Assembly (NCBI GenBank): GCA_027082925.1
Contig: JALWTD010000018.1
Span: 186,001-250,000, forward strand
Reading direction: 5' to 3'
From: Flavobacteriaceae bacterium
GTDB lineage: Bacteria > Bacteroidota > Bacteroidia > Flavobacteriales > Flavobacteriaceae
Length of the DNA: 64,000 nt
A program made the translations under genes and the position numbers. This document shows, piece by piece, positions 33,812-43,550 of the stretch (positions are counted from its first letter, which is position 1; each line of letters starts with the position of its first letter). The notes below the pieces were generated by a model, which was given only the letters and a program-made list of their open reading frames with translations, made no database searches and was not told the DNA's origin.

Positions 33812-34609
33812 ATGAAATATCAGGGAGTTTTAAAAAAAATGATAACTGAATTGCAAGATGAGGTTCAGTATTATTTAGATATGGAGGAAGATTTTTTAAA
33901 TATGAATCAGCTTCTTTCAAAAAATATAGAAATTCAATTTGAAGGATATCAGTGTTTATGTTGCGGAGAAGCTAAAAAAATATACCGACAAGGCTATTGT
34001 TACGACTGTTTTTACACGAGTGCAAGTGTAGGAGATTGGATTATGAAACCCGAGTTAAGTAAGGCCCATTTAGATATTGAAGATAGAGATTTAGCATACG
34101 AAAAAAAAGCACAGTTACAACCTCATATAGTTTATTTGGCAGTTTCAAGTAATCTTAAAGTTGGAGTTACCAGAAAAACCCAAGTCCCAACACGTTGGAT
34201 TGACCAAGGTGCAACGGCAGCGATAGAGGTGGTAGAAGTTCCAAACAGGTATTTAGCAGGAATTGCAGAGGTAGCATTAAAATCGTTTGTTTCTGATAAA
34301 ACAAGCTGGCAAAAAATGCTTAAAAATGAAATTGTTTCGGTTGATTTGGTTGAGGAGAGAGAAAAACTTAAAGTGTATTTACCTGAAGAAGTTAAACCGT
34401 ACTTTTCAGAAACAACTAAAAAAATTACAGAAATCCATTATCCGGTTATTCACTATCCTAAAAAAGTAAAATCGTTGAATATTGAAAAAGAAAACTCTTA
34501 TTCTGGAAGGTTGGTTGGAGTAAAAGGTCAGTATCTTCTGTTTGAAGGAGGAACCGTGTTTAATGTTCGAAATAACGAAGGGTATAAAGTGAGCATTTCC
34601 ATTTTTTAA
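33812..34609 (+). CDS. DUF2797 protein (zinc-ribbon-like N-terminus, GIY-YIG-like core)
   Basis: This 265-residue protein of the DUF2797 family has a Cys cluster (CLCCGEAKKIYRQGYCYDC) suggesting a zinc-binding knuckle. It then has IVYLAVSSNLKVGVTRKTQVPTRWIDQGA, which resembles the start of a GIY-YIG nuclease domain, with a later Glu (IAEVALKSF) and DKTSW. The catalytic state is unclear and the function unknown. I chose ATG 33812 (MKYQGVLKKM), the family's usual start, over the GTG at 33788. Confidence 0.85.
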   Translation: MKYQGVLKKMITELQDEVQYYLDMEEDFLNMNQLLSKNIEIQFEGYQCLCCGEAKKIYRQGYCYDCFYTSASVGDWIMKPELSKAHLDIEDRDLAYEKKAQLQPHIVYLAVSSNLKVGVTRKTQVPTRWIDQGATAAIEVVEVPNRYLAGIAEVALKSFVSDKTSWQKMLKNEIVSVDLVEEREKLKVYLPEEVKPYFSETTKKITEIHYPVIHYPKKVKSLNIEKENSYSGRLVGVKGQYLLFEGGTVFNVRNNEGYKVSISIF

Positions 34610-34658
34610 AACCTTGCAATTTTATTTAAACCCAGCGAGTAGCAAACTAAATAATTAC

Positions 34659-34666
34659 TATTTTTG
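34659..34666 (+). promoter_or_regulatory. Putative -7 element of fabD
   Basis: The sequence reads TATTTTTG, 22 nt before the ATG at 34689. It supports that start over in-frame codons upstream. No -33 TTG lies in range. Confidence 0.5.
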
Positions 34667-34688
34667 CCTTTTAAAAAATAAACTAGAT

Positions 34689-35576
34689 ATGAAAGCATAT
34701 ATTTTTCCGGGTCAAGGAGCACAATTTACAGGAATGGGATTGGATTTATATGAAAGCAATCCGTTAGCCCAAAATCTTTTCGAAAGTGCAAATAAGATAT
34801 TGGGATTTTCTATTACCGATATTATGTTTGAAGGTACTCCGGAAGCTTTAAAACAAACAAAAGTAACACAACCTGCCATATTTTTACATTCGGTAATATT
34901 AGCAAAAACACTCGGTGAAAATTTTAAACCTGAGATGGTTGCCGGACATTCTTTAGGAGAATTTTCTGCGTTGGTTGCAAACGAAACACTCTCTTTTGAA
35001 GATGGATTACAGCTGGTTTCAAAAAGAGCTTTAGCAATGCAAAAAGCCTGTGAAATGCAAGAATCTACAATGGCTGCTGTTTTAGGTCTTGACGATGCTA
35101 TTGTAGAGCAAGTTTGCGAAAGTGTTGAAGGTATTGTGGTTGCTGCAAATTATAATTGTCCGGGGCAGTTGGTTATTTCAGGAGAACTAAAAGCTATAGA
35201 TAAAGCTTGTGAATTATTGTTAGAAAAAGGTGCCAGAAGAGCCTTAAAGTTACCTGTTGGTGGTGCTTTTCACTCTCCTTTAATGGAGCCTGCACGAGAA
35301 GAATTGGCCTTGGCTATTGAAAATACGACATTTAGTACACCTATTTGTCCTGTTTATCAAAATGTGGTTGCAAAAGGAGTTACCGATGCTTCAGAAATAA
35401 AAGAAAATTTAATAGCTCAATTAACAGCTCCAGTACGATGGACACAAACAATTAAACAAATGATTGCCGATGGAGGAACTGAATTTATTGAGGTTGGTCC
35501 GGGGAAAGTACTACAAGGATTGATGCGAAAAATAGATAGAAGTGTGGCTGCAAGTGGAGCAGCGCTTACCAAATAG
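34689..35576 (+). CDS. fabD: Malonyl-CoA:ACP transacylase
   Basis: This 295-residue enzyme loads malonyl groups onto acyl carrier protein for fatty-acid synthesis. It has the N-terminal IFPGQGAQFTGMG oxyanion region, the nucleophile motif GHSLGE (Ser88) and the later GGAFHSPLM with the catalytic His. Length is close to the family norm (about 300). The start follows a -7 promoter box. No other fab genes are adjacent. Confidence 0.95.
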   Translation: MKAYIFPGQGAQFTGMGLDLYESNPLAQNLFESANKILGFSITDIMFEGTPEALKQTKVTQPAIFLHSVILAKTLGENFKPEMVAGHSLGEFSALVANETLSFEDGLQLVSKRALAMQKACEMQESTMAAVLGLDDAIVEQVCESVEGIVVAANYNCPGQLVISGELKAIDKACELLLEKGARRALKLPVGGAFHSPLMEPAREELALAIENTTFSTPICPVYQNVVAKGVTDASEIKENLIAQLTAPVRWTQTIKQMIADGGTEFIEVGPGKVLQGLMRKIDRSVAASGAALTK

Positions 35577-35596
35577 TATTTGGTTGTAAGAAGCTA

Positions 35597-36127
35597 TTAT
35601 TCAAAAAATGCAGAAGGGTATTCTACTTTTCCAGAAACGCCTTTTAACCCATTTTTTGTGAGTGCTATAACCATACAGTTTTTTTCAGGAACATCAAATG
35701 GAATTTCAATTCCATATTTGCTAGTTCGTTCGTATCCAAATTTTGGGTAGTAGTTTTCGTGTCCTAAAAGCACAACAGATTTAAAATTTAATTCTTTAGC
35801 TTTTCTATGAGCTTCTTTAATAAGCTTGCCTCCAATTCCTTGATTTTGGAATTTTGGAAGAACTGAAACAGGAGCAAGTGCTAAAGATTCAAAGGAATTG
35901 GAATTATTAATAATGTTGATTTTAGTTAACAGTATATGCCCAACAATTTCATTTTTGTATACTGCTACAATAGAAAGTTCTGGTATAAAAGCAGGAGATT
36001 TTCTCAGTCTTTCAACTAAAAAATGCTCTTGATGGTCACTAATTTTGACCTGTTCAAAAGCGAGTTTAATAACATTTGAAACTTTAGGGAAATCGTTAGA
36101 AGTTTCTTGCCTAAGTGTTAGAACCAT
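35597..36127 (-). CDS. GNAT-family N-acetyltransferase
   Basis: This 176-residue GNAT has the acetyl-CoA pyrophosphate-binding loop FQNQGIGGKL in motif A. It ends with VVLLGHENYYPKFGYERTSKYGI, typical of the YhbS-like subgroup. The substrate is unknown. The ATG lies 2 nt after the galE stop (36130), so it is translated from the same operon. Longer frames overlap galE and are not supported. Confidence 0.88.
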   Translation of the reverse strand: MVLTLRQETSNDFPKVSNVIKLAFEQVKISDHQEHFLVERLRKSPAFIPELSIVAVYKNEIVGHILLTKINIINNSNSFESLALAPVSVLPKFQNQGIGGKLIKEAHRKAKELNFKSVVLLGHENYYPKFGYERTSKYGIEIPFDVPEKNCMVIALTKNGLKGVSGKVEYPSAFFE

Positions 36128-36129
36128 TT

Positions 36130-37143
36130 TTAAGTTATTAAAGTTTTTTGCCATTCCCAAGCCGAAAGTAAAGCTTCTTCTAAAGTTTGTTCTGCCTTCC
36201 AACCAAGTTCGGTATTAGCAATGGTTGTATCGGCATAAGCGGCGGTAATGTCGCCTTCTCTTCTTTCAACAAGTTTGTATTTTAATTTTTTTCCTGAAAC
36301 TTTTTCAAACGTTTTAATAATTTCCAATACAGAATTTCCTTTTCCTGTACCAATATTAAAAACTTCAAATGTTTTTTTATGATTATTGTTTAGTAACCTT
36401 TTTAAGGAAACAATATGAGCTTTTGCCAAATCGACTACATGAATATAATCACGAATTGCAGTGCCATCAGGAGTTGGATAATCACTGCCAAAAACAGAAA
36501 GTTCTTCTCTAATACCGGCAGCCGTTTGTGTTACAAAAGGAATTAAATTTTGAGGAATGCCAATAGGAAGTTCTCCAATTTTTGCAGATTTGTGAGCTCC
36601 AATTGGGTTAAAATATCTAAGAGCTATTGCCTTTAAATGACTGGCTTTAGTGGTGTCAAAAATAATTTCTTCTCCTATTTGTTTGGTATTTCCGTAAGGA
36701 GATTCTGCAAATTTGATAGGCGCATCTTCAGTAATAGGCAACTTATCGGCTTGTCCGTAAACAGTACATGATGAGCTAAATATAAAATTGTGTATTTGAT
36801 GCTTTTGCATTTCTTGTAAAAGATACACTAGAGAGCTAATATTATTCTCGTAATAGTCTAAAGGTTTAAGAACACTTTCTCCAACAGCTTTGTATGCCGC
36901 AAAGTGAATGACACCTTGTACAGCGTTTGTGTTAAAAAAATGTTGTACCGCTTCCTTATTTTTTAAATCGATATTAAAATAGGCTGGTTTAATACCTGTA
37001 ATTGAGGTAATATTGTCTAATACACTAATACTGGAGTTTGATAAATTATCAATAATAATAACATCAAAACCTTCATTTTGAAGTTCAACAACGGTGTGTG
37101 AACCAATAAATCCAAGTCCTCCTGTGACTAAAACGGTACACAT
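36130..37143 (-). CDS. galE: UDP-glucose 4-epimerase
   Basis: This 337-residue extended SDR interconverts UDP-glucose and UDP-galactose (or the N-acetyl forms). It has the NAD motif TGGLGFIGSH (residues 7-16), the catalytic Ser124/Ser125 region (IFSSSCTVYG) and Tyr150-x3-Lys154 (SPYGNTK). It sits 3 nt after the DegT-type aminotransferase, which suggests supply of nucleotide sugars for surface polysaccharide rather than galactose catabolism. Confidence 0.94.
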   Translation of the reverse strand: MCTVLVTGGLGFIGSHTVVELQNEGFDVIIIDNLSNSSISVLDNITSITGIKPAYFNIDLKNKEAVQHFFNTNAVQGVIHFAAYKAVGESVLKPLDYYENNISSLVYLLQEMQKHQIHNFIFSSSCTVYGQADKLPITEDAPIKFAESPYGNTKQIGEEIIFDTTKASHLKAIALRYFNPIGAHKSAKIGELPIGIPQNLIPFVTQTAAGIREELSVFGSDYPTPDGTAIRDYIHVVDLAKAHIVSLKRLLNNNHKKTFEVFNIGTGKGNSVLEIIKTFEKVSGKKLKYKLVERREGDITAAYADTTIANTELGWKAEQTLEEALLSAWEWQKTLIT

Positions 37144-37146
37144 ACG

Positions 37147-38277
37147 TTATTGTTTAATAAAATTTAAAACGGTTGAAGTAATAAATGTTAACTGCTCTTC
37201 ATCCAATTCTGTATGCATAGGTAACGACAATACTGTGTTTACTAACTCGTTGGTAACGTTAAAATCACTTTCACTGTATCGTGTATCTGCGTATGCTTTT
37301 TGACTGTGGAGTGGAACAGGATAATAAATAGCATTTGGAATTTCTTTATCTAGCAAATGTTGATGTAGTGCATTTCTATCAATATTTTTTACCTGAATAG
37401 TGTATTGGTGAAATACATGAGTTGTAAATGAACTAACCGAAGGAGTAACAATATTTTCGCAGTTTGTAAATGCCGTTGAATAAAATTCAGCAGCTTTTCT
37501 ACGAGCATCACAATAGCTATCTAAATGTGGTAGTTTTATTCTTAAAATAGCAGCTTGAATACTGTCTAGTCTTGAATTAACACCTACTACATCGTGGTAA
37601 TATCTTTTATACATACCGTGATTTACAATTCCTTTCAAAGTATGTGCAAGTTCGTCATCATTTGTAAAAATAGCACCTCCATCACCATAACATCCTAGAT
37701 TTTTTGAAGGAAAAAACGATGTGGTTCCTATAGTTCCAATAGTTCCGGCTTTTTTAACAGTTCCATTACTAAAAGTATAATCGGCGCCAATAGCTTGAGC
37801 AGTATCTTCAATCACGTATAAGTTATGTTCTTTAGCAACTTCTAAAATAGCTTCCATATTAGCACATTGTCCAAACAAGTGTACAGGAACTATTGCTTTA
37901 GTTTTAGGTGTTATTGCCTTTTTTAAGGCGTTAATATCTATGTTAAAAGAGTCTTTTTCTATATCTACTAAAACAGGTGTTAATTTTAGCAAGGCTATAA
38001 CTTCAACAGTTGCAGCAAATGTAAAATCTACGGTAATTACCTCGTCACCTTGTTTTAATCCAAGTCCCATCATTGCAATTTGCAAGGCATCAGTCCCATT
38101 AGCACACGGAATAACATGCTTTACACCTAAATATGCTTCTAGTTCTTTTTGAAATTCTTGAACTTCAGGACCATTTATATATGCTGAAGATTTTACAACC
38201 TCTAATATTTTGGAATCTATTTGTTTTTCAATTTTAGCGTATTGACCTTTAAGGTCAACCATCTGAATTTTTTTCAT
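37147..38277 (-). CDS. DegT/DnrJ/EryC1/StrS-type sugar aminotransferase
   Basis: This 376-residue PLP enzyme of the sugar aminotransferase family has the PLP lysine Lys192 (FFPSKNLGCYGDGGA), the substrate loop QMVDLKGQYAKI at the N-terminus and the EDTAQAIGA motif. It resembles WbpE/WlbC-type enzymes that aminate a UDP-3-keto sugar. The precise sugar is inference. It heads an operon with galE and a GNAT, the set of activities needed for an acylated amino sugar. A full Bacteroidota promoter precedes it. Confidence 0.88.
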   Translation of the reverse strand: MKKIQMVDLKGQYAKIEKQIDSKILEVVKSSAYINGPEVQEFQKELEAYLGVKHVIPCANGTDALQIAMMGLGLKQGDEVITVDFTFAATVEVIALLKLTPVLVDIEKDSFNIDINALKKAITPKTKAIVPVHLFGQCANMEAILEVAKEHNLYVIEDTAQAIGADYTFSNGTVKKAGTIGTIGTTSFFPSKNLGCYGDGGAIFTNDDELAHTLKGIVNHGMYKRYYHDVVGVNSRLDSIQAAILRIKLPHLDSYCDARRKAAEFYSTAFTNCENIVTPSVSSFTTHVFHQYTIQVKNIDRNALHQHLLDKEIPNAIYYPVPLHSQKAYADTRYSESDFNVTNELVNTVLSLPMHTELDEEQLTFITSTVLNFIKQ

Positions 38278-38300
38278 GGTAAGTAAATATATAAATCAAG

Positions 38301-38341
38301 CAAATTTACAAATAAAGGGGTTGTTAACCAATCTAATTGGT
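38301..38341 (-). promoter_or_regulatory. Promoter of aminotransferase-galE-GNAT operon with overlapping palindrome
   Basis: On the minus strand TTG (38331-38329), a 20-nt spacer and TAAATTTG (38308-38301) form a standard Bacteroidota promoter. The inverted repeat ACCAAT-CTA-ATTGGT (38327-38341) overlaps the -33 element and could be an operator. Confidence 0.75.
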
Positions 38342-38349
38342 ATAGATAT

Positions 38350-39087
38350 TTATGACCATTGTGTATAAACTTTTTCAAAAGGGATTCTAAAACGCTCTCC
38401 GTATACACCTTCAGGTTTGCGGATACCACAAGAGATAACCATGTTAATTTCGGCACTAGGCGGAAGTTTTAGTATTTTTTTAACCCTTAGTGAGTCAAAA
38501 CCTTCCATAGGGCAAGTGTCATAACCTTCGGTAGCCATACTAAGCATAAATGTTTGTGCTGCCAAACCGGCACTTTTTTGAGCAACTACGCGTAAGTCTG
38601 AATTTCTAAATTGCCTGTAGGTTGGTTTAAAAAAACCTATAATGCAAGCGTAGATGTATTTTATATAACCCGAAATCCCTAAGAAATTTGAATATACGTA
38701 AGGAATAATTTTTTTGTAATATCCAAGTGCAAATTTTTCTCTAGGAGTATATTCATAAGGTTGTTTTTTACCAAATAAGCGATATAGATAAGAAGCGTTT
38801 TCTTCTGCTCTTTTTTTCCATAAATCTTTACGAGATACGACTACCACAAGTTGTTTAGCAGTACTTGCTGCACTTTGACCTAGACAGGCTTCAGAAAGTT
38901 TTTTTAACATAGCTTCTGAAACTACATGATGAAATTCCCAAAGCTGTAAATTACTGCTGTTTGGAGCTAAAGTTGCTTGCTGAATACATTTTTTTACAAT
39001 ATCGGTGTCAATTTCTTTTTTCTCGTCATAAACTCTGATTGAACGACGGAATTGAAGCGCATTGGTAAAAGTTTGGGTTTTTTCCAT
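38350..39087 (-). CDS. Nitroreductase family protein
   Basis: This 245-residue FMN-dependent nitroreductase-like protein has the N-terminal FMN-phosphate site FRRSIRVYDEKKEI and LAPNSSNLQLWEFHHV. The C-terminal glycine-rich segment CGIRKPEGVYGERFRIPFEKV also belongs to the fold. An unusual central insertion (about residues 105-165) contains YKKIIPYVYSNFLGISG. The substrate is unknown. The ATG at 39087 gives the expected N-terminus. Confidence 0.88.
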   Translation of the reverse strand: MEKTQTFTNALQFRRSIRVYDEKKEIDTDIVKKCIQQATLAPNSSNLQLWEFHHVVSEAMLKKLSEACLGQSAASTAKQLVVVVSRKDLWKKRAEENASYLYRLFGKKQPYEYTPREKFALGYYKKIIPYVYSNFLGISGYIKYIYACIIGFFKPTYRQFRNSDLRVVAQKSAGLAAQTFMLSMATEGYDTCPMEGFDSLRVKKILKLPPSAEINMVISCGIRKPEGVYGERFRIPFEKVYTQWS

Positions 39088-39132
39088 GCGTGTAAAACTA
39101 CAAAAAAACAATTACAGCGTTTTTTAAGGCTT

Positions 39133-40248
39133 TTAAATAATGGTTGATTGTCCTAAATCGATATTATTTTTGTTATAAAAAGTGTTTTCGTCATCTAAAA
39201 TATAATCTCTAATAAAGTTCCCCACATTTGTTGTAGAAAAATGGTTTGTGGTGTTTAAATCGGGAGTTGTAATGTTTAACTCAATAGATTTTTCTACAGC
39301 GATTTTAATATCTTCGGCTTCTTCGTACATTTCAAAATGATCTAAAAGCATTGCAGCTGATAAAATAGCGGCTAATGGATTGGCAATATTTTTACCTTTA
39401 GCTTGTGGGTACGAGCCGTGAATAGGCTCAAACATAGCAGTGTGTTTTCCTACGGAAGCAGAGGCTAACAATCCTATAGATCCGGAAATAACACTTGCTT
39501 CATCAGAAAGAATATCACCAAACATATTTTCTGTTAGAATAACATCGAATTGAGCCGGATTTAAAATAATTTGCATTGCAGCATTGTCTACAAATAAAAA
39601 CTGAAGATTTACATCGGGATAGCTTTCGGCAATTTTAGTAACACGTTTTCTCCATAATCTTGAAGTTTCAAGTACGTTTGCTTTGTCTACAAGCGTTAGT
39701 TTTTTTCTTCTAACCTGAGCAGCTTTAAATGCGAGATGTGAAATTCTATCTATTTCATCAGCAGTATATTTACAATTGTCTGAAGCTGTTTCTCCTTTTT
39801 CATCAGCTTCTTTTTCGCCAAAATAAATACCACTGGTAAGCTCACGGTAAATTACAAAATCGGTTCCTTTAATTACGTGTTCTTTAAGGTTTGATTTATG
39901 AATTAATGCATCATAGGTACAAAGTGGACGAATATTTGCAAAAAGACCTAAGCTTTTGCGAAGTTTAAGCAATCCTTGTTCTGGTCGTACCTTAGCGCTA
40001 GGGTTGTTGTCGTACTTTGGATCTCCAATAGCTCCAAATAAAATAGCATCAGAATCGATACACGTTTTTAAGGTTTCTTCAGGAAGCGGGTCTCCTGTTT
40101 TGTCAATGGCAATTGCACCTACATCGGCTTTTTCGTATTCAAAAGTGTGGTTGTATTTTTCGGAGATAGCATTTAAAATTTTTAAAGCTTGTTGGGTTAC
40201 TTCAGGACCAATTCCATCGCCTGAAAGTACAGCGATTTTTAATTTCAT
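39133..40248 (-). CDS. leuB: 3-isopropylmalate dehydrogenase
   Basis: This 371-residue NAD-dependent beta-decarboxylating dehydrogenase is the third step of leucine synthesis. It has the N-terminal [10 protein letters not shown], the substrate arginine region [14 protein letters not shown], the metal-binding [17 protein letters not shown] and the NAD-binding [15 protein letters not shown]. It is the last gene of leuA-leuC-leuD-leuB, and its start overlaps the leuD stop by 4 nt. Confidence 0.96.
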   Translation of the reverse strand: MKLKIAVLSGDGIGPEVTQQALKILNAISEKYNHTFEYEKADVGAIAIDKTGDPLPEETLKTCIDSDAILFGAIGDPKYDNNPSAKVRPEQGLLKLRKSLGLFANIRPLCTYDALIHKSNLKEHVIKGTDFVIYRELTSGIYFGEKEADEKGETASDNCKYTADEIDRISHLAFKAAQVRRKKLTLVDKANVLETSRLWRKRVTKIAESYPDVNLQFLFVDNAAMQIILNPAQFDVILTENMFGDILSDEASVISGSIGLLASASVGKHTAMFEPIHGSYPQAKGKNIANPLAAILSAAMLLDHFEMYEEAEDIKIAVEKSIELNITTPDLNTTNHFSTTNVGNFIRDYILDDENTFYNKNNIDLGQSTII

Positions 40249-40838
40249 AATTCTATTTTTTTTGCTTCGTATGCTTCAATTTTATCTTTTATGCTTACCA
40301 AATAATCAATATCATCATAACCATTTTGTATGCATAATTTTTTATACGGATTTATTTCAAATTTTTCTGACTGCTTTGTTTCTTCTAATGTAATAGTTTG
40401 TTGCTCAATATCAATTAAAATTAGTGATTTTGGATTACTTAGCGTTGTTTTTAATAAAATTTGTAAAAAATCTTCAGAAACTTGTACGGGTAAAATGCCA
40501 TTATTTAGTGCGTTTCCTTTAAAAATATCGGCAAAAAAGCTGGAAACCACCACTTTAAATCCATAATCGTGAATTGCCCAAGCGGCGTGTTCTCTACTAG
40601 AGCCACATCCAAAATTACTGCCGGTAATAAGTATTTTTCCGAAATAAGCATCGTTGTTTAAAATAAAATCGTCGTTTATAGAATTGTCTTTATGAAAACG
40701 CCAATCTCTAAAAAGATTTTTACCAAAACCTTCTCTGTCGGTAGCTTTTAGAAAACGAGCGGGAATGATTTGATCGGTGTCAATATTTTCAATAGGTAGC
40801 GGAACGGCGGTTGATATAATTTTTGTGAATTTTTCCAT
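40245..40838 (-). CDS. leuD: 3-isopropylmalate dehydratase small subunit
   Basis: This 197-residue swivelling-domain subunit works with LeuC. Together they isomerise 2- to 3-isopropylmalate. It has [16 protein letters not shown], the signature [15 protein letters not shown] and the helix NNGILPVQV. It starts 3 nt after the leuC stop. Confidence 0.96.
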   Translation of the reverse strand: MEKFTKIISTAVPLPIENIDTDQIIPARFLKATDREGFGKNLFRDWRFHKDNSINDDFILNNDAYFGKILITGSNFGCGSSREHAAWAIHDYGFKVVVSSFFADIFKGNALNNGILPVQVSEDFLQILLKTTLSNPKSLILIDIEQQTITLEETKQSEKFEINPYKKLCIQNGYDDIDYLVSIKDKIEAYEAKKIEL

Positions 40839-40841
40839 AGG

Positions 40842-42221
40842 TTAAAGAACTTTTGTAATATCAATAATTTTACCTTCAATAGCTACAGAAGCAGCTAATA
40901 AAGGGCTAGCCAATAATGTTTTTGATCCTTGTCCTTGTCTTCCTTCAAAATTTCTGTTTGAAGTTGAAACACAGTATTCTCCTTCAGGAATTTTATCGTC
41001 ATTCATAGCCAAGCAAGCAGAACACCCAGGTTGTCTAAGTTTAAATCCGGCTTGTTCAAAAATAGTTTGCAAGCCTTCTTCTTTAATTTGCTTCGCTACC
41101 AAGTGCGATCCGGGAACAATAAGTGCATTTACATTTTTAGCTTTTTGCTTGCCTTTAATGTAATTGGCAACAACTCTAAAATCTTCTATTCTAGAATTTG
41201 TACAGCTACCTATAAATACATAATTTACAGGGAGATTTATTAACGAATCTCCTTTTTCAAATCCCATGTATTGCAATGATTTTTCGAACGATTTGTTGTT
41301 TTCTGAAGGAATTTTTTCGTTGATTTTAATTCCCATACCGGGATTTGTTCCGTAGGTTATCATTGGAGAAATATCAGAAGCATTAAACTGATATTCAGCA
41401 TCAAAAACGGCATCAGTATCTGTTTTTAAGGTTTTCCAAAAGGTTACCTTTTTATTGAAATCTTCATTTTTTGGTGCAAACTTACGGCCTTCTATATAAT
41501 CAAAAGTAGTTTGGTCAGGAGCTATAATTCCTCCTCTTGCACCCATTTCAATGCTCATATTACACACGGTCATTCTTCCTTCCATTGTCATGTTTTCAAA
41601 AACATCTCCGGCATATTCAATAAAATAACCTGTACCTGAGTTTGTTCCCAGTTTTGATATGATGTACAAAATAACGTCTTTTGGCAACACTCCTTTAGAA
41701 AGCTTTCCATTTACGGTTATTCGCATTGTTTTTGGCTTTTCTGTAATAACACACTGGCTAGCAAATACTTGTGCTACTTGGCTGGTTCCTATCCCAAAAG
41801 CGATAGTTCCAAATGCTCCATGGGTAGATGTGTGGCTGTCTCCACAAACCATTGTCATTCCGGGTTGTGTAATTCCTAATTCCGGAGCAATTACATGAAT
41901 TATTCCGTTGTATTTATGACCTAAACCATATAATTCTATCTGATTTTTTTTACAGTTTTCGGTTAATTGTTCTAGCTGTTTTTTAGATAGCGCATCTTTT
42001 ACCGGTAAATGTTGGTCTTTTGTAGGAGTATTATGGTCGGCAGTGGCAACAACTTGCTTAGGACGAAATAATTGGATGCCTCTATTTTCTAATTCTTTGA
42101 AAGCTTGAGGACTTGTTACTTCGTGAATCAAGTGTTTGTCTATATACAATACTTGCGGACCGTTTTCAATGGTGGTAACAATATGATTGTCCCAAACCTT
42201 GTCAAATAAAGTTTTCCCCAT
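40842..42221 (-). CDS. leuC: 3-isopropylmalate dehydratase large subunit
   Basis: This 459-residue aconitase-family catalytic subunit has iron-sulfur cluster cysteines in FIGSCTNSR and in GCSACLAMN, and the [12 protein letters not shown] substrate motif. I chose the ATG at 42221 ([10 protein letters not shown]), 4 nt after the leuA stop. A GTG further upstream at 42239 would overlap leuA and lacks family support. Confidence 0.95.
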   Translation of the reverse strand: MGKTLFDKVWDNHIVTTIENGPQVLYIDKHLIHEVTSPQAFKELENRGIQLFRPKQVVATADHNTPTKDQHLPVKDALSKKQLEQLTENCKKNQIELYGLGHKYNGIIHVIAPELGITQPGMTMVCGDSHTSTHGAFGTIAFGIGTSQVAQVFASQCVITEKPKTMRITVNGKLSKGVLPKDVILYIISKLGTNSGTGYFIEYAGDVFENMTMEGRMTVCNMSIEMGARGGIIAPDQTTFDYIEGRKFAPKNEDFNKKVTFWKTLKTDTDAVFDAEYQFNASDISPMITYGTNPGMGIKINEKIPSENNKSFEKSLQYMGFEKGDSLINLPVNYVFIGSCTNSRIEDFRVVANYIKGKQKAKNVNALIVPGSHLVAKQIKEEGLQTIFEQAGFKLRQPGCSACLAMNDDKIPEGEYCVSTSNRNFEGRQGQGSKTLLASPLLAASVAIEGKIIDITKVL

Positions 42222-42225
42222 TTTT

Positions 42226-43401
42226 TTAGATATGAACACCGGTTTTAAAGATATGATTTAATTCCATTAAATGATGAATGTCTTCGTCATTAATTTCTTT
42301 GTGATGGTCTGCAAATTGTAAAAATTGAGGATAGATATCGTCTAGCTCAATTTTTGTTAAATCATAGCCTACATTTTTAGCTCTGTACGCTAAAGCAGCT
42401 CTTCCGCTTCGAGCGGTTAGTACAATAGAAGATTCAGTAACACCTACATCGGCAGGGTTAATAATTTCGTAGGTTTCTCTATTTTTAATAACACCATCTT
42501 GATGAATCCCAGAGCTATGTGCAAATGCATTTTCGCCTACAATAGCTTTGTTAGGCTGCACACGCATTCCCATACTTTGTTGTACCAATTGGCTAGTATC
42601 ATATAGTAGTTTGGTGTTAACTCCGGTGTCTAAATTTAAATAAGGATGTTGTTTTAATATCATAACCACTTCTTCTAAAGCAGTGTTTCCTGCACGCTCT
42701 CCAATACCGTTAATAGTGCATTCTATTTGACGTGCACCATTTTGTACACCGGCTATGGCATTGGCAGTTGCCAATCCTAAATCGTTATGACAATGACAAG
42801 AGATAACAACCTTATCTATTCCGGTAACGTTTTCCATCAAATAGTTAATTTTTTCACCGTATTCATCAGGAAGACAGTATCCGGTAGTGTCAGGTATATT
42901 TAATACGGTTGCACCTGCTTTTATGACCTGTTCGCACACTTTAGCTAAAAATTCATTATCTGTTCTTCCGGCATCTTCTGCGTAAAACTCAACGTCTTCA
43001 ACAAATTTTTTTGCGTATGCAACAGCTTGGTAGGCACGTTCCATAATTTTTTCTTGGGTAGAATTAAATTTATGAATAATATGAGAATCGGAAGTACCAA
43101 TTCCTGTATGAATTCTTGGTCTTTTAGCAAAACGAAGTGCATCTGCAGCTGTTTCTATATCTTTTTTATTGGCTCTTGTTAAGCCACAAACAGTTGCGTT
43201 TTTTACAATTTTTGAAATTTCTTCTACCGATTTAAAATCACCCGGACTTGAAATTGGAAATCCAGCTTCAATAACATCAACACCCAGGATATCTAGCCTT
43301 TTTGCAATTACTATTTTTTGTTGTGTATTTAGTTTACAACCAGGGACCTGCTCACCATCTCTTAGTGTTGTATCAAAAATTTGAACTCTATTTTTACTCA
43401 T
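42226..43401 (-). CDS. leuA: 2-isopropylmalate synthase, short form
   Basis: This 391-residue enzyme condenses acetyl-CoA with 2-oxoisovalerate, the committed leucine step. The TIM-barrel signature is [16 protein letters not shown], with the metal site [13 protein letters not shown] and the domain [12 protein letters not shown]. It ends shortly after the subdomain helices and lacks the roughly 120-residue C-terminal leucine-binding regulatory domain of the E. coli enzyme (523 residues). Classic feedback inhibition is therefore not expected. Homocitrate synthase is an alternative by fold, but the leuCDB context argues for leuA. Confidence 0.93.
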   Translation of the reverse strand: MSKNRVQIFDTTLRDGEQVPGCKLNTQQKIVIAKRLDILGVDVIEAGFPISSPGDFKSVEEISKIVKNATVCGLTRANKKDIETAADALRFAKRPRIHTGIGTSDSHIIHKFNSTQEKIMERAYQAVAYAKKFVEDVEFYAEDAGRTDNEFLAKVCEQVIKAGATVLNIPDTTGYCLPDEYGEKINYLMENVTGIDKVVISCHCHNDLGLATANAIAGVQNGARQIECTINGIGERAGNTALEEVVMILKQHPYLNLDTGVNTKLLYDTSQLVQQSMGMRVQPNKAIVGENAFAHSSGIHQDGVIKNRETYEIINPADVGVTESSIVLTARSGRAALAYRAKNVGYDLTKIELDDIYPQFLQFADHHKEINDEDIHHLMELNHIFKTGVHI

Positions 43402-43432
43402 TATTGATTTTTTTTTATCACATTTGGAATAT

Positions 43433-43440
43433 CAAAAATA
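43433..43440 (-). promoter_or_regulatory. Putative -7 element of the leu operon
   Basis: On the minus strand the sequence reads TATTTTTG, 32 nt before leuA. No matching -33 TTG is seen. The 149-bp gap to the divergent TPR-like gene shows no leader peptide rich in leucine codons. Confidence 0.45.
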
Positions 43441-43550
43441 GAATTAAAGGTTTTTTGAAAAACTTAATATAAGGTGTGTTTACTATATTCAAACAAAAAG
43501 CAACACTATTAAAATATTGAAAATCAGTAAAATACAATTAAATTAGTACG

